Made by a program: the position numbers and the translations under genes
Notes under the pieces: model-generated
The model's input: the letters and a program-made list of their open reading frames with translations, nothing else
The model's database searches: none
What the model was told of the DNA's origin: nothing
Shown here: one piece after another, positions 51,918-63,844 of the stretch
Layout of the letters: each line of letters opens with the position of its first letter
How positions within the stretch are numbered: position 1 is the stretch's first letter
DNA from: Cucumis sativus
Lineage: Eukaryota; Streptophyta; Magnoliopsida; Cucurbitales; Cucurbitaceae
Length of the DNA: 64,000 nucleotides
Assembly (NCBI RefSeq): GCF_000004075.3
Contig: NC_026657.2
Location: forward strand, 32,598,732-32,662,731
Direction: 5' to 3'

Positions 51918-52130
51918 GATAGTTGCAAATTTAGCAATTAATTAAGTATATAGTACAACTTTAAAAAATTTGTAAATATAACAAAATTTGTCAAATTCTA
52001 TCAATGATATAAGTCTATTACTGATAGACCATGTTGTAAAAATAATATACCATATTGCTATATTTACAATTTTTTAAAGATGTTGTTATATCCTTAATTA
52101 TTATTGCTAAAATAGTCATCTATTGCAATT
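51918..52130. mobile_element. MITE-like inverted-repeat element, copy A
   Basis: The left arm (agcaattaattaagtatata ... tttgtaaatataac) pairs with the reverse complement of the right arm (agcaataataattaaggata ... ttgtaaatatagc) over roughly 60 bp with few mismatches. The centre has tctattactgatagacc. There is no coding capacity, as expected for a non-autonomous miniature element. Confidence 0.6.
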
Positions 52131-53457
52131 TCCAAAAAATTAAAATAGAATGAAACTCAGCTAATAAATTATCAAAATAGTACATTTTTTTAGAAGGTTA
52201 TTTTAAATAACAAAACAGTTTTGAACATATTTATAAATATGAAGCGACACATATAAACATAATTAATAGTCTATTATGGTTCATCGTAAATAAAACGGAT
52301 AGAAAGTATCATTATTTTGTTATAATTAAATTAAATTATTTTATTTTGAGAGAAGTGGTATTTCAAATCTTAAAAGAAAATAAATAAAGAAAAGAAGATT
52401 TAAATCATAGAAAATTAATACTTTTGAGTTTTGAGATTGAGAAACGTTCCTCCAACAACGAGTGATGAATTATTTGATGCTAATTTTAATATTGAGAAGG
52501 CGGTTTGACTACACAACCAATGAACCAACTATGTTTATTGTTTATGAGAATGAGAAACAAATAAAAACTTAATTTTTTGTTTGTTTACTTTTCAGGCATT
52601 ATCAACTTTATCCACCATATACTTGATTTGAACCATATTCTTTATATATTTATTTAGTGTAATTCATATACTTCTTACGATGTTAGGAAAAAGAAGTTAT
52701 TAAATTAATTATATATTTTGCAATCCATTTCATCCATAATACTCAATTTTATTTCCATGTCAACTGTCCCATAAACAAAGATTGAACTTTTGATATTTGA
52801 GATTATAATTGATGTTTTATTGACTAAGTTAGGTTCAAATTAGCGTATCAAACCGTAAAAGAAAAACGAGCATATGGATCGTATACCAAACAAAGAGTAT
52901 GAATAAAACACTATATATCACATTAGTGTTATTCTATGTACTTATTGTTGTTGTTTTTGTTTTGTAAAAGTATTAGATTGGTAAAGAGATCTCATAGTCT
53001 ACAAAAAATAGAGAGAAAAAAAAAAAAAAAAACAATCGACCAACTAAAAAAGAAGTTCAAAAGAACACGTTTCAAAGGTTAAAAAAAGTTAAAATTCACT
53101 TTCAGTTTGTAAATTTTCGTAGAAATAACAATTTAGTCCATAAAATTTGAAATTTGATTAATAACAAATAAAGGGTATTTATTTTTTGGTTTATAGACTA
53201 GATCATTACAGATCAATATTTAGGGACCAAAAGCGATTTTTAACCTATAAAATGGTATCGATAGCAAAATTAAAATAAAAAAAACAAATTATTTTAAAAG
53301 ATAAAACTTACAAAAACATATGTAAATATAACAAAAATATTTATAATAGAACATGATATATTAATGTCTAACGTAAATTGACGATATATTTTATAAATAT
53401 TTTAGATTTATTTTCTTATATTTTTAAATATAGCCATAAAAAAGTAATTTCAAAAGG

Positions 53458-53740
53458 GATAGTTGCAAACTTATCAATTAAATACAAAATAATTAAGTAT
53501 ATAACAACATTTTTAAAAAATTACAAATATAGCAAAATTTGTTAAATTCTATAAATGATAGAGTCTATCACTGATAGACAATGTTATAAAAATTGGTATA
53601 TCACCGATAAATCATACGAGTCTATCAGTGATACAAGTCTATCAGCAATAGTTTTACTATATTTACAATTACTATATTTACAATTTTTTTTAAATGTTGC
53701 TATATGGTTGATTATTATTTCTCAAATCGTTGTCCACCTC
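53458..53740. mobile_element. MITE-like inverted-repeat element, copy B
   Basis: This is the same family as copy A: it opens with gatagttgcaaac, has long imperfect inverted arms containing tatagcaacattt/aacaacattttt, and a longer centre with several tctatcactgatagac-type palindromes at about 53560-53650. Its right end lies about 45 bp from the RPS2 site II motif and 210 bp from the RPS2 start. Confidence 0.6.
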
Positions 53741-53785
53741 AAGAAAATCATCTAAAAATATTTGCCGGGTACAAATTAGAACTCC

Positions 53786-53835
53786 GGCCCACCAAAGTCC
53801 GTCCAATCCAAAACCCTAGATTTCTGAAAACCCTA
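53786..53835 (+). promoter_or_regulatory. RPS2 promoter boxes: site II and two telo boxes
   Basis: A GGCCCA (site II, reverse TGGGCC) lies at 53786-53791, and two AAACCCTA telo boxes at 53811-53818 and 53828-53835. This pairing is the standard promoter architecture of plant ribosomal-protein genes, where TCP and telo-box-binding proteins act. Transcription probably starts just downstream. Confidence 0.7.
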
Positions 53836-53949
53836 GCTTCCCTTCCTTTACAAATCTCCTCCTCATATAAGTTCCTCATTCCGTCATCCATCGCAAATTC
53901 CTGTCCAACGCCTCACATTTCCTTCCTCTTTCTTCCCATTTACCTGAAA

Positions 53950-55768
53950 ATGGCGGAGCGCGGCGGATTTGGACGAGGATTTGGCGGCAGAGGCCGTGGC
54001 GGAGGTGACCGCGGACGTGGAGGTCGCCGCCGAGCCGGTCGACGAGACGAAGAAGAGAAATGGGTTCCAGTCACTAAGCTAGGGCGCCTCGTGAAAGAGG
54101 GAAAGATCCAATCTTTGGAGCAGATCTATCTCCATTCTCTCCCCATTAAGGAACATCAGATCGTTGATACCCTTATTGGTCCTAGCCTCAAGGACGAGGT
54201 TATGAAGATTATGCCAGTCCAGAAGCAGACTCGTGCCGGACAGAGGACCCGTTTCAAGGCGTTCGTCGTCGTCGGCGATGGTAATGGCCATGTGGGTTTG
54301 GGAGTCAAGTGTAGTAAAGAAGTTGCTACAGCGATTCGTGGTTCGATTATTTTGGCTAAGTTGTCTGTGATTCCCGTGAGAAGAGGGTATTGGGGTAACA
54401 AGATTGGTAAGCCCCATACGGTGCCGTGTAAAGTTACTGGAAAATGTGGGTCCGTTACCGTCCGGATGGTTCCGGCGCCGCGAGGTGCTGGGATTGTGGC
54501 GGCTAGAGTGCCCAAGAAGGTCTTGCAGTTCGCTGGGATTGAGGATGTGTTTACATCTTCTAGAGGATCGACCAAAACTCTCGGAAACTTTGTTAAGGTT
54601 TGACACAACTTTAATGGTTGCCCTGTACTCTTTAGTTTATATTTTTGCTTTGTTCTACTAATAATATATTGGTTTCACTTCATCATTATGAATGGTATCA
54701 ATTAGTTAATCACTAAATCTTTCTTAGCCTGTTCGTTTTGAAAGCTTGATCAGGATGGAATTGAGCCTTAGATAGTGTAATTTTAAGTATTTGATTTGTT
54801 TTCAGTTCAGATAGTCTAATTTAATTCTGTAACATGTTCTCGAGTAGTTTTCACTGATTTAAAAGCATGCTAATTGAAGGAGTGGACCAAGTTTTGATAT
54901 AGTGTTTGCTGTTTTCTACCTCAAAAGTTGTCCAACATCACTGAAATGTTTCTATGGACTTGCATTATTATGCTGTGTTGCATTCATTGTTACATTGTGT
55001 ATAGCTCAAATATCCTGCTTTAAGATGATTAATATTTATTGTCCGGAGAATTGAGACCAAAACAAAATTTAGAAGAAAAATGAGTTAGGGGCTTTATTAT
55101 TTTTGGTCAAATTGCTAGTATGTTCCTTATGGGTGGAAGAAAGTTAGAATTTCACCTATGATCTTAAAAGTTAGAATTTGGTCCTTTTGGTTTGATGAAC
55201 CTTCATAATTAGTCCTTATAGTTTGATAAATGGGTCCCTATCGTAGGGACTGCATATGAAGTTTGGGGACTATTTTATCCTTAATCATTTGATGTTGAAT
55301 TTCAAATTAGATGGGTTGTTAGATTTCAGTTCGAGAAAGGGTCATTTGAAACCTTTTATAAAGTAACGTTGTCTGGCTGCATGTTGTTGCTCTTGAATTA
55401 TTAACTATCACACCATGTTGTGCCATTTTTGGTTGCTCCACAACAGTGAAGTTCTGTTCCAGCTAAGAAAACCCTTCTTGATTTTGTGGCGTCAATTCAT
55501 ATTGATCTGTGGCTATTTTCTTGTTGTTAATAAGAGCGTTTTTTGTCTATCAAGTCGTATATGATATCATGTGGGTCTAATTTCTTCCTCTTTATTGCCA
55601 TTTCAGGCAACATTTGACTGTCTTCTGAGAACATACGGCTTCTTAACACCTGAATTTTGGAGGGAGACACGCTTCACAAAATCCCCATTCCAAGAACACA
55701 CAGATTTGTTGGCGAAACCCACAGTGAAGGCATTGTTGTTGGAAGATCCTGACAGGGTTACTGCTTGA
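53950..55768 (+). CDS. RPS2: 40S ribosomal protein uS5 (RPS2)
   Basis: uS5 is a core small-subunit protein near the mRNA entry channel and decoding centre of cytosolic ribosomes. Two exons, 53950-54597 and 55607-55768, give 269 residues, in line with plant RPS2 (about 270-285). The N-terminus is an Arg/Gly-rich tract ([20 protein letters not shown]), a common target of arginine methylation. The double-stranded RNA-binding-type S5 domain follows with [33 protein letters not shown] and [19 protein letters not shown]. The C-terminal domain spans the junction (NFVK, then [18 protein letters not shown]) and ends [13 protein letters not shown] content and codon use are clearly higher than in the surrounding DNA, as usual for highly expressed genes. 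The promoter has site II and telo boxes just upstream. The first in-frame ATG after them was taken as the start. Confidence 0.97.
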
Positions 55769-58748
55769 ACTTGGTTAATATCTTCTTCCTTCTCTTCTTT
55801 CAATTATGGGAATATGTTGATGGTTTCTTGTATGAAAAAGGTCCCATATCATTTGTTCTCTGGTTGAGTTGTGTTACTTCAAAGAACAATAGTTTTGTTT
55901 TACCTTTTATTTTTCACAAATTTTGAATTTTGACTGTAATTTATTTACCACCTTTTGATGGCGAATAGATTTTTTTTTTTACTTGTTATTACTGTCTTCG
56001 CAGGAATTTCATTTTTTTGCCCACATATGGTTTTGTGAGTTTTGGTTGCCAACAACTGAGATTACATAAATGATGTGGTTGAAAATTAGGAAGGGAGATT
56101 ATCAAGTTTTAACCTAATGATGCATTTTTTGGTGTTGAACTAAAATTAGGAAGGTGGATTATCATGTATTAACTATATATGTTATTTGGAAATTGTAGGG
56201 TTTTAGGGCGTGCCATTAACTATATATATAGTTTTTTTTTAAATAAAATGAATTAAAATGGAAGGCTAGATAGGTATCAGAGATAAACTAAAGAGTCCAG
56301 TAGCTTTTTTTTTTTTTTTTTTTATGCTTAAATAAATACAATCATAAAACTTTGTAAACTAACCTAAGAATTTATCTTTATGTTAATTATGCCAAATATC
56401 CTTGAACTGTTAACCTTCAGGAGGTATTGTATGTCAATCAGGACTTTCGAATTTGTAAATCATGTTTACGTGTACTAAACTTTGATATATATACTTCAAA
56501 GGATGTTTCTTAAATGACAAATTTTAATCTTACGTGTTAGCCACTGCCTTAATTTTCATCTCATTTTATTGGAAAATAACCTTTTCATGGGTAAATTTTT
56601 ATAAAATAAACCTTCTAAAGTTTAGAGGTATGATTTTTCTATCTAAACCGAAATAGCAAAAACTAATTAATAAGAGTTATAAATAATACTTACTATTGTG
56701 ATTATTATTGTGATTTTTAAATGTTTTCTTAAAAGAGAAGGGAAGTTTGTTGTAAAGAATGACTCACAAGTGATAGAGGTAAAGTAAAGTAAACTTATTG
56801 ATTAAGTTTGAGTGACCCTCTCATGACAATGACTTCCCAACCTCTCCTTCCTTTGCCCTTTTGTCCCTTTGGCCCTCCAAATCTTTCTCACTTCCAACAC
56901 AAACAAACTCAATACTTCTCTTCTCCCAAAGGATGTCCCCAACCAATCCCTACCAATGTTCCATTCACCCCATAACTCCGATATCGATGTTGAAAGGGAT
57001 AAATTATTACAGTTGCACTGTATATAAATCTTTCCCTCCATTCAGTTACAATAATAGTAATTTAACTAGAATTAGTACATCCAATCTATAAACTCATCTT
57101 TAAAAGTTTAGACTTTTGGTAAGCTCAAGTATTAAATTGATATAAACAAGAAAAATAACTCAACTTAAGATATGATATCTTAATATGCATTGAATTTGGA
57201 GTTAGGAATGTTAATTGAAAATTGATATAATTAGTTGGTGGACAAAAGCTAGAGAACCAAAAAACAAATCTAAAATATATAAAAAGTTGCATTTTGAGGC
57301 AAGTCCCACATGGATAGAGAACAACCATATAAGGTGTATATAATAAATATGCTGACCAACTTATTCATTCAAAAGATAATAATGTTTAGATTTAAAATTA
57401 TTTCGTCTTGAACTCATTTTAATCCTAATCTTTCAATCTAATTATTTTGTATGTATAGTGAAAGAAGGTTAACTAGAATACTTAATTTTGTAAATTTTAG
57501 AAAATAATCCAGCATTCTTAATTTTGTTTCTTTTTTTTATTTTCTATGATCACATAATGCCAAATGATCATAAATGATTCTAATTAAGATGTCTTTTTCA
57601 TAAAAAAGACAAATTAAAACCAAACTATTTCTTTTGAAGTAATAATAACAATTAAAACTAAAATGAAATCGTAGTTCAAAAATTAAATAGATATCATTTT
57701 CAACTATAACTTTACACAATACAAAGACAACTTCACATTTTCTTTTTGTCAAATTATATATTAGCTTATGTAATTGAGACATAATAGCAAATTAGTCCAT
57801 ATTTAGTTTATTTATGGATAATATAATTTTAAAGACTTAATTGGTTTTTATATTTAGTTTTTATATTCTTTCATATTCGAACTTATAACTTTACTTTTTG
57901 TTTCTAATCTTTCATTAAAAAAATTAGTATATATTTTTATAATTTAATTAAATCTCAGGAGTCTATAAAACTATTCCTTGACTCTCTTCCAAGTCATTTG
58001 TATCTATTTTGAAAACTCTACTATTTTCAACTTAACAAATTCAAGATTTCCAATAAATAGTATGCCAATAATATAGCAAGAAGGGTAACTATTTGTGTAT
58101 TTGTGATAGTGTCTTCTTTTCATCCATGATTCTCTTTACCTTTTGATTAGTTATCCAATTTAGTGGAGATGAAAATTGTTTAAAAATGAGTTCTAAGATT
58201 GGGTCATGTCATTTTTTACTTTGTAAAAAAATTGAATCTATTTCTATCATTTCTATCATCGACATTAAAGTCAAATATTCGACTCTACTCGATAGTAAAA
58301 AAATGAGGAGAGGAGGTAAAAGATTTTGAAAAGTAGTGGTTAAGTGAAAAGAAGAAATTGCAACTTAGTCCCTTATTTGTTTGAAAATAAAAGATGAGGA
58401 CTGAAAGTAGAGTGTGAAGAGACTTGAGAGTCCCTTCTCACCAAACTAGAAAGCAGAGAGAGTTGTTAGAATTGAAGTTGAAGAAACCTGCAATTTGCTT
58501 GTCGGCAACCACTGCTTTCTTCAGAATACAACCAATTTCCATTACAGATTCACCTCCGATCAGCAACAATCAAATCTTCTACGATCACTTTCCTTTCTGA
58601 TGAACTGAGAAGAAGAAGAAACCATTTCTGGATCTCCAATTTCCACCTACAACTCACTTTTCAATCCACGAAAGTCATTGTAGAGTTCTCTGATAATCTG
58701 TGAAGAACAGAGTACTCTGTAGCTGGGGTTCTCAATTTCTCGGATCCA
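55769..58748. other. Spacer between RPS2 and STELLO genes
   Basis: The left end holds the RPS2 3' UTR, and about 58400-58748 is the GA-rich STELLO leader and promoter. Poly-T/poly-A runs, AT-rich DNA and one conspicuously C-rich patch at about 56810-57000 lie between. That patch has short open frames on both strands but no protein family I recognise. Confidence 0.55.
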
Positions 58749-61700
58749 ATGTTGGTCCAAGAACGTTCAACGCCTAAATCTCCCAAAACCCAGATCAGAA
58801 CTTTGCCTACTCTTCATTCCCATCGTTTTTCTGAGTCTAAAAGCCTTGATTTCTCCACTTGGTTATCCGACAATGTCTACAGAGTAGTGACGATTTTGCT
58901 CCTGATTGTTACTGTTGCTGCCCTTTTCTTCCTCCGGAATGTCGGGGATAGTGCCGCCCTTCTCTGCTTTCAATCGCAGACGGCGGCTTTGGAGAAGATT
59001 CAATTCCCTAAAATCGATTGGAATTCGATCGCGTCGATCCCGGCTAGTTCTAATCTATATCCGGAATTTCGCTCTGAGCAATGGATCGTTGTCTCGGTGT
59101 CTAATTATCCCAGTGATTCACTGCGGAAGCTTGTGAAAATGAAGGGTTGGCAGGTTTTGGCGATAGGTAATTCATTGACGCCGGCAGATTGGGCCCTTAA
59201 AGGTGCGATTTATCTTTCCTTAGATGAACAGTCTAAATTAGGGTTTCGTGTGGTTGAGTACCTTCCGTATGATTCTTTCGTGAGGAAAACTGTTGGGTAT
59301 CTGTTTGCAATTCAACATGGTGCGAAGAAGATATTTGATGTGGATGATCGGGGGGAGGTGATTGATGGAGATTTAGGCAAACATTTTGACGTACAATTGG
59401 TGGGAGAAGGAGCGAGGCAAGAGATCATATTACAGTATAGCCATGAAAATCCTAATAGAACTGTTGTTAATCCTTATATTCATTTTGGGCAAAGATCAGT
59501 GTGGCCTAGGGGATTGCCACTGGAAAACGTAGGTGAACTTGCTCATGAAGAATTTTATACTGAAATTTTTGGGGGAAAGCAGTTCATTCAACAGGGAATT
59601 TCCAATGGTCTTCCTGATGTCGATTCAGTGTTTTACTTCACTCGAAAATCTGGACTGGAAGCTTTTGATATTAGATTTGATGAACGTGCTCCTAAAGTGG
59701 CATTGCCACAGGGTATGATGGTTCCTATTAACTCCTTCAATACGCTTTATCACACCTCAGCCTTCTGGGCTTTAATGCTTCCTGTTTCCATTAGCACAAT
59801 GGCATCTGATGTCTTGAGAGGATATTGGGGTCAGAGGCTCCTGTGGGAAATTGGTGGTTATGTTGTAGTTTATCCTCCAACCATTCACCGATACGATAAG
59901 ATTGAAGCATACCCATTTTCAGAAGAAAGAGATCTACATGTGAATGTGGGTCGTCTAGTTAAATTTTTGAATTCATGGAGATCAAGTAAACATAGGCTGT
60001 TTGAAAAGATTTTGGAATTGAGCTTTGTAATGGCAGAGGAAGGGTTTTGGACTGAGAAGGATGTTAAATTTACAGCAGCTTGGCTGCAAGATTTAATTGC
60101 TGTTGGGTACCAGCAGCCAAGGCTAATGTCTCTGGAATTGGATCGTCCACGAGCAACTATTGGCGATGGGGATCGGAAGGAGTTTGTTCCACAGAAATTA
60201 CCGTCCATACATCTTGGGGTTGAAGAAACAGGGACAGTAAGTTATGAAATAGGGAACTTGATCAGATGGAGAAAGTTTTTTGGAAATGTTGTACTGATCA
60301 TGTTTTGTAATAGCCCTGTTGAACGAACTGCCCTGGAGTGGAGGTTGCTATATGGGCGAATATTCAAGACGGTGATAATTCTTTCAGAGACCAAGAATGC
60401 AGATCTTGTGGTGGAAGAAGGCAGATTGGACCATGCGTACAAGTAAGTCACTTTCTCAAGAACACGATTGAAAATTTTCTGTTAGTTTGATTGGTGAATG
60501 ATGCCTATGCAAATTCTAGTATGGTAGATAGATTACATTTTGAGTTCTCTTTTCTGTGTGTAGCCTTGTAGAACAGAACTCCATTCATTTTTGCCATTAA
60601 TTCTTCTCATTTTCTTCTATAAAATAGCGTCTCTTTCTCATGCTGCCTAGAATATATATATGTGTGTGGGGTGGAGTAATTCTGATCTCAAGGTTGATAA
60701 TACATCTTTGATGCAAGTTGATGTGATCATTAGTGTTCTTCGAATATGATAACATTGAAAATTTACCTCATTTTAGCTTGACGTTCCAAGTTCAGAAATA
60801 GGTTGTTAGATTGCATTCAATTTCACTATGTGTACAAATGATCTTAAACTCGTGGTAAAAGTTGTCAGTACCTTTATTTTTTACTTGGTTGGAACTGTTT
60901 ATATTGAAACAAGTTTTTGTTGCCAATTACAAAATTTCAATTGAGAATCATCTCTACACAAATTTACAATTATTATTGTTGCAAACTTGGAATGTTGGCA
61001 GTCATAGAATGAGAATGCTTTTTGTTTCAATCTGCATTCTCGAATAGTCTTCTGCTAGCTTCTCTCTCCTGTTGATTAAGCTTTCGAATTAATATCTTCT
61101 AAATATGTTGTTAAATATATTCATAGATACCTCCCCAAAGTTTTCGATACATACAGTGGTGCAGAAGGATTTTTATTCCTCCAAGATGATACAATTCTTA
61201 ACTACTGGAATTTGCTACAGGCTGACAAATCGAAACTCTGGATAACTGATAAGGTACCACTTGAGCTAGCTTAGCTAGTGTTCTTTATTTTCAATTTTTG
61301 TCTCAAGACAACAGTACACTAACTAATTCTCTTTCTCAAGGTTGAAATTTTTTGTGGTAAATTAGTAGAAAATAGGAAAAAAATCAGGAGAAAATATCTT
61401 TTAACATACGAAAGAAAATATTTTAACTGCTTGAGTGCTTGTTGATCTAGTGAAATTGGCTGACTTCAAAATCCGAAACCTTTAAAAGTTCTCTCTAGTC
61501 TCTCATTATGTCCAATGAAATCAGGTACCCAAATCTTGGACTACTGTCTCAGCTGAAAGCTCAGATTGGTTTACGAAACAATCAAATATGGTAAAGAAGA
61601 TAGTCAGCATGATGCCGGTTCATTTCCAAGTGAGTCATAAGCAATCTGTAGCAAGTGAAAACAGCCTCACAATATGCAGTTCCGAGGTCTTTTACATTCC

Positions 61701-61992
61701 TCGGCGCTTCGTTTCGGATTTTCTTGATCTTCATGGTTTAGTGGGTGATCTAGAAATCCATCACAAGGTTGCAATTCCCTTGTTCTTTACGGCAATGGAT
61801 TCGGTCCAAAACTTTGATCCGGTATTGAGTACAATGAACTACCGAGAAAAACCACCTGCTACAAATTCATCAACTATTTATTCTGCTCATGTTCCTGCTG
61901 TTCATCCATGGAATGTGTCAAGTGAACAAGATTTCATTAAGTTGGTCAGAATAATGGCAGAAGGTGATCCACTTCTAGCTGAGTTAGTTTGA
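58749..61992 (+). CDS. STL: STELLO-type Golgi glycosyltransferase-like protein
   Basis: STELLO proteins are Golgi type II membrane proteins that interact with cellulose synthase and help assemble and deliver the complexes that make cellulose. Three exons, 58749-60442, 61127-61253 and 61525-61992, give 762 residues, matching Arabidopsis STL1/STL2 (about 766). The N-terminus MLVQERSTPKSP is family-typical, and residues about 44-62 (YRVVTILLLIVTVAALFFL) form the single signal-anchor. The lumenal part includes GWQVLAIGNSLTPADW, FAIQHGAKKIF followed by the acidic DVDDRGEVIDGD (from residue 197), and FGQRSVWPRGLPLENVG. The C-terminal glycosyltransferase-like domain has LEWRLLYGRIFKTVIIL and a DDT triad-like motif (residues 585-587). 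The end, GDPLLAELV, is conserved. Exon 1 carries three quarters of the protein. No disruption is visible. Confidence 0.96.
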
Positions 61993-63531
61993 GAGGATAA
62001 GAGAAAAAAGGAAAAGAGACTTCGATTGATACCTTGGGATTTGGGGGAAACCATGTATACTAAGCAAACTGTTATACCAAACTGCTATTTTTCTTCTCTT
62101 TTTTGGTTGAGAGTGAAGGAAAATTCATTTAATTGACCATCCCCCCTCCCCAACACTTTTTTGTAGAGTTTTGTGTGTTCTCACCATTTGTTGTAAGAAA
62201 GAAATTGTATTCAACTAGTTCTTTTGTTCCACAAGTATATGAACAGGAAATTATATTGGTTGCACATTGATGCAGATAGGTTTCAGTTTGCTTTGTATTG
62301 CTTTCATTCCTTGTTTATTGTTTTTCATTTTTTAAGAAAAATGAATAAAATATAATTTTTTTTCTGCTCTTCCTCATTTGGAAAAGTTATTTAATGAGAT
62401 CAGTACAATTCATTATGACAGGTATAACGCGAATTCATTAATTTATATGTTCTTCATAACCAACATATACAAAGTCATAGTACTCTCTTTACATTCATTG
62501 ATAACCTAAATCAATTTATAAACTAACTCAAAATATACAAGATGGATTGAGTTGATTTAAGTTTTTTGAACGCATCTAATTCAGTTCACTAAGTTGAGTT
62601 GGATGTGGTGGGGATTATCAACTCTTCTTTTGACTCACATTCTTCACAGCACCGTGTTATAAACAACTAAACTACAACTTCAGAAATTTACATATTTTTT
62701 GACAAGGTTCATTTTTCTCTTCCCTTCCCTCCAAAGTCCAATATGTTGTCATAACTCCACACATACATATTAAAAAACAAAGATTTCTTTAAAAGAAAAA
62801 ATAAAAAACAAAACATCTTTTAAAAGAAAAAATATATGTCATGGTGCAATTTGACTTGGTCAAATTTATATAAGACTAAGTCCAAATTGAAATTCGACCC
62901 AAGTATAATGGAAAATTCTAGTCTATTTCAGAATGTTACTCTTATCCCCTCAATCCCTAATAATATCACCCTTAGTTGCTTTTCTTAATGATTTCAAATA
63001 GGTTAAACAATATTTTAGGCAACCATATATCATAATAGTTTTCGTAAGTCCATGTCTAAAAATACATTGTTGAGATTGAAATAATAATAATAATAATAAA
63101 TTAAGATTTAATGTTATGAAAATCCACAAGTACATGACTTAGAAAAAAGAAATGGCTTCACTGAATATAATATACCTCTAGTTTTTTCCTGTAATAAGGT
63201 TATACTTTTTCACAGCATAACTTGATCACTAGTATAGTGTATGAATACAACAATCGAGAAAATAAAATATACAATCAATTAAAATTAAGATGGAAGCCCC
63301 CCTCCCCCCACCCCCCCCCCCCCCCCAAAAAAAAAAAAATAACATTTAATCATCTAGAGAAGGGAGCAAAATAACAAGTCTTCCTCCAGGAGTAAATATA
63401 TATGAATAGAAAGAAAAAAAAGAAAAAGAATGAAAGAATTGAAGATTTTGGACCCGCAAACTTGACTGACAACAACAAAGATTGAAGCTCATCTTTTTTT
63501 TTTTTTTCCTTCTCTTGTTGTAGCTACTTAC
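61993..63531. other. Spacer right of STELLO
   Basis: The first 250 bases or so are the STELLO 3' UTR. The remainder is AT-rich with near-duplicate purine tracts at 62771-62837, an (AAT)n run near 63079-63099 and a split C/A homopolymer tract at 63297-63339. No gene was recognised here apart from possible 3' sequence of the partial gene at the right edge. Confidence 0.5.
63297..63339. repeat. Composite C-run and A-run
   Basis: Six C, one T, six C, one A, sixteen C and then thirteen A follow one another. On the minus strand this is T13 followed by G16 and two G6 blocks, a potential G-quadruplex. It lies about 200-300 bp below the putative terminal exon. Confidence 0.9.
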
Positions 63532-63844
63532 AAAATGTACTCCGGTTGCCGAGTCATCTCGCTTGTTGAAATCGATGGCTCGAGTTCCTAATACTTCTGT
63601 TCCATCTGAAAGAGCATGGGATACTTTACTGGAATCAACAACCTGCAGCTTTGAGAAAGTTGTCATATGGACTAGAAGCTGGTAATCTGAACGAGTGTGT
63701 TTGACACTGATATTCAGTCACACACGGCGTCACAATCTGTCCGAGGGGAGGTCGATGTGAGTTAGCTGTGAAGTGTTCAATGAATGGATTGCCAACCTGC
63801 AACTTCAGGAATATATTAGAAGTTTGTAAAGTACATCCTGACAA
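63532..63844 (-). CDS. Unidentified partial gene at right edge (3' end)
   Basis: I do not recognise this gene. On the minus strand a likely acceptor (cctgaagttgcag) is followed from 63796 by an open frame reading VGNPFIEHFTANSHRPP, later LPASSPYDNFLKAAGC, and a TGA at 63637-63635. A second frame on the same strand is open from about 63697 to a strong donor (TTT/GTAAGT at 63531), reading TTFSKLQVVDSSKVSHALSD then ATGVHF. No single frame is open across the whole 63796-63532 interval. So either the first frame is the C-terminal coding end followed by a spliced 3' UTR, or a shorter exon begins inside and uses the second frame. Composition is richer in GC than the flanks, which supports an exon. 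The 5' part would lie beyond 64000. Confidence 0.3.

Larger units (their letters stand above)
50346..53757. other. AT-rich divergent spacer with hairpin elements
   Basis: Kinesin (leftward) and RPS2 (rightward) diverge from this spacer. It is very AT-rich with no recognised gene. It holds two copies of a MITE-like inverted-repeat element (51918-52130 and 53458-53740) and fragments of related hairpins at about 50610-50680, 52190-52330 and 53290-53430. Confidence 0.6.

Noticed and set aside
54079-54608. Open frames of 150-175 codons antisense to RPS2
   Set aside because: They are by-products of the GC-rich, highly biased codons of the RPS2 exon and contain no recognisable domain.
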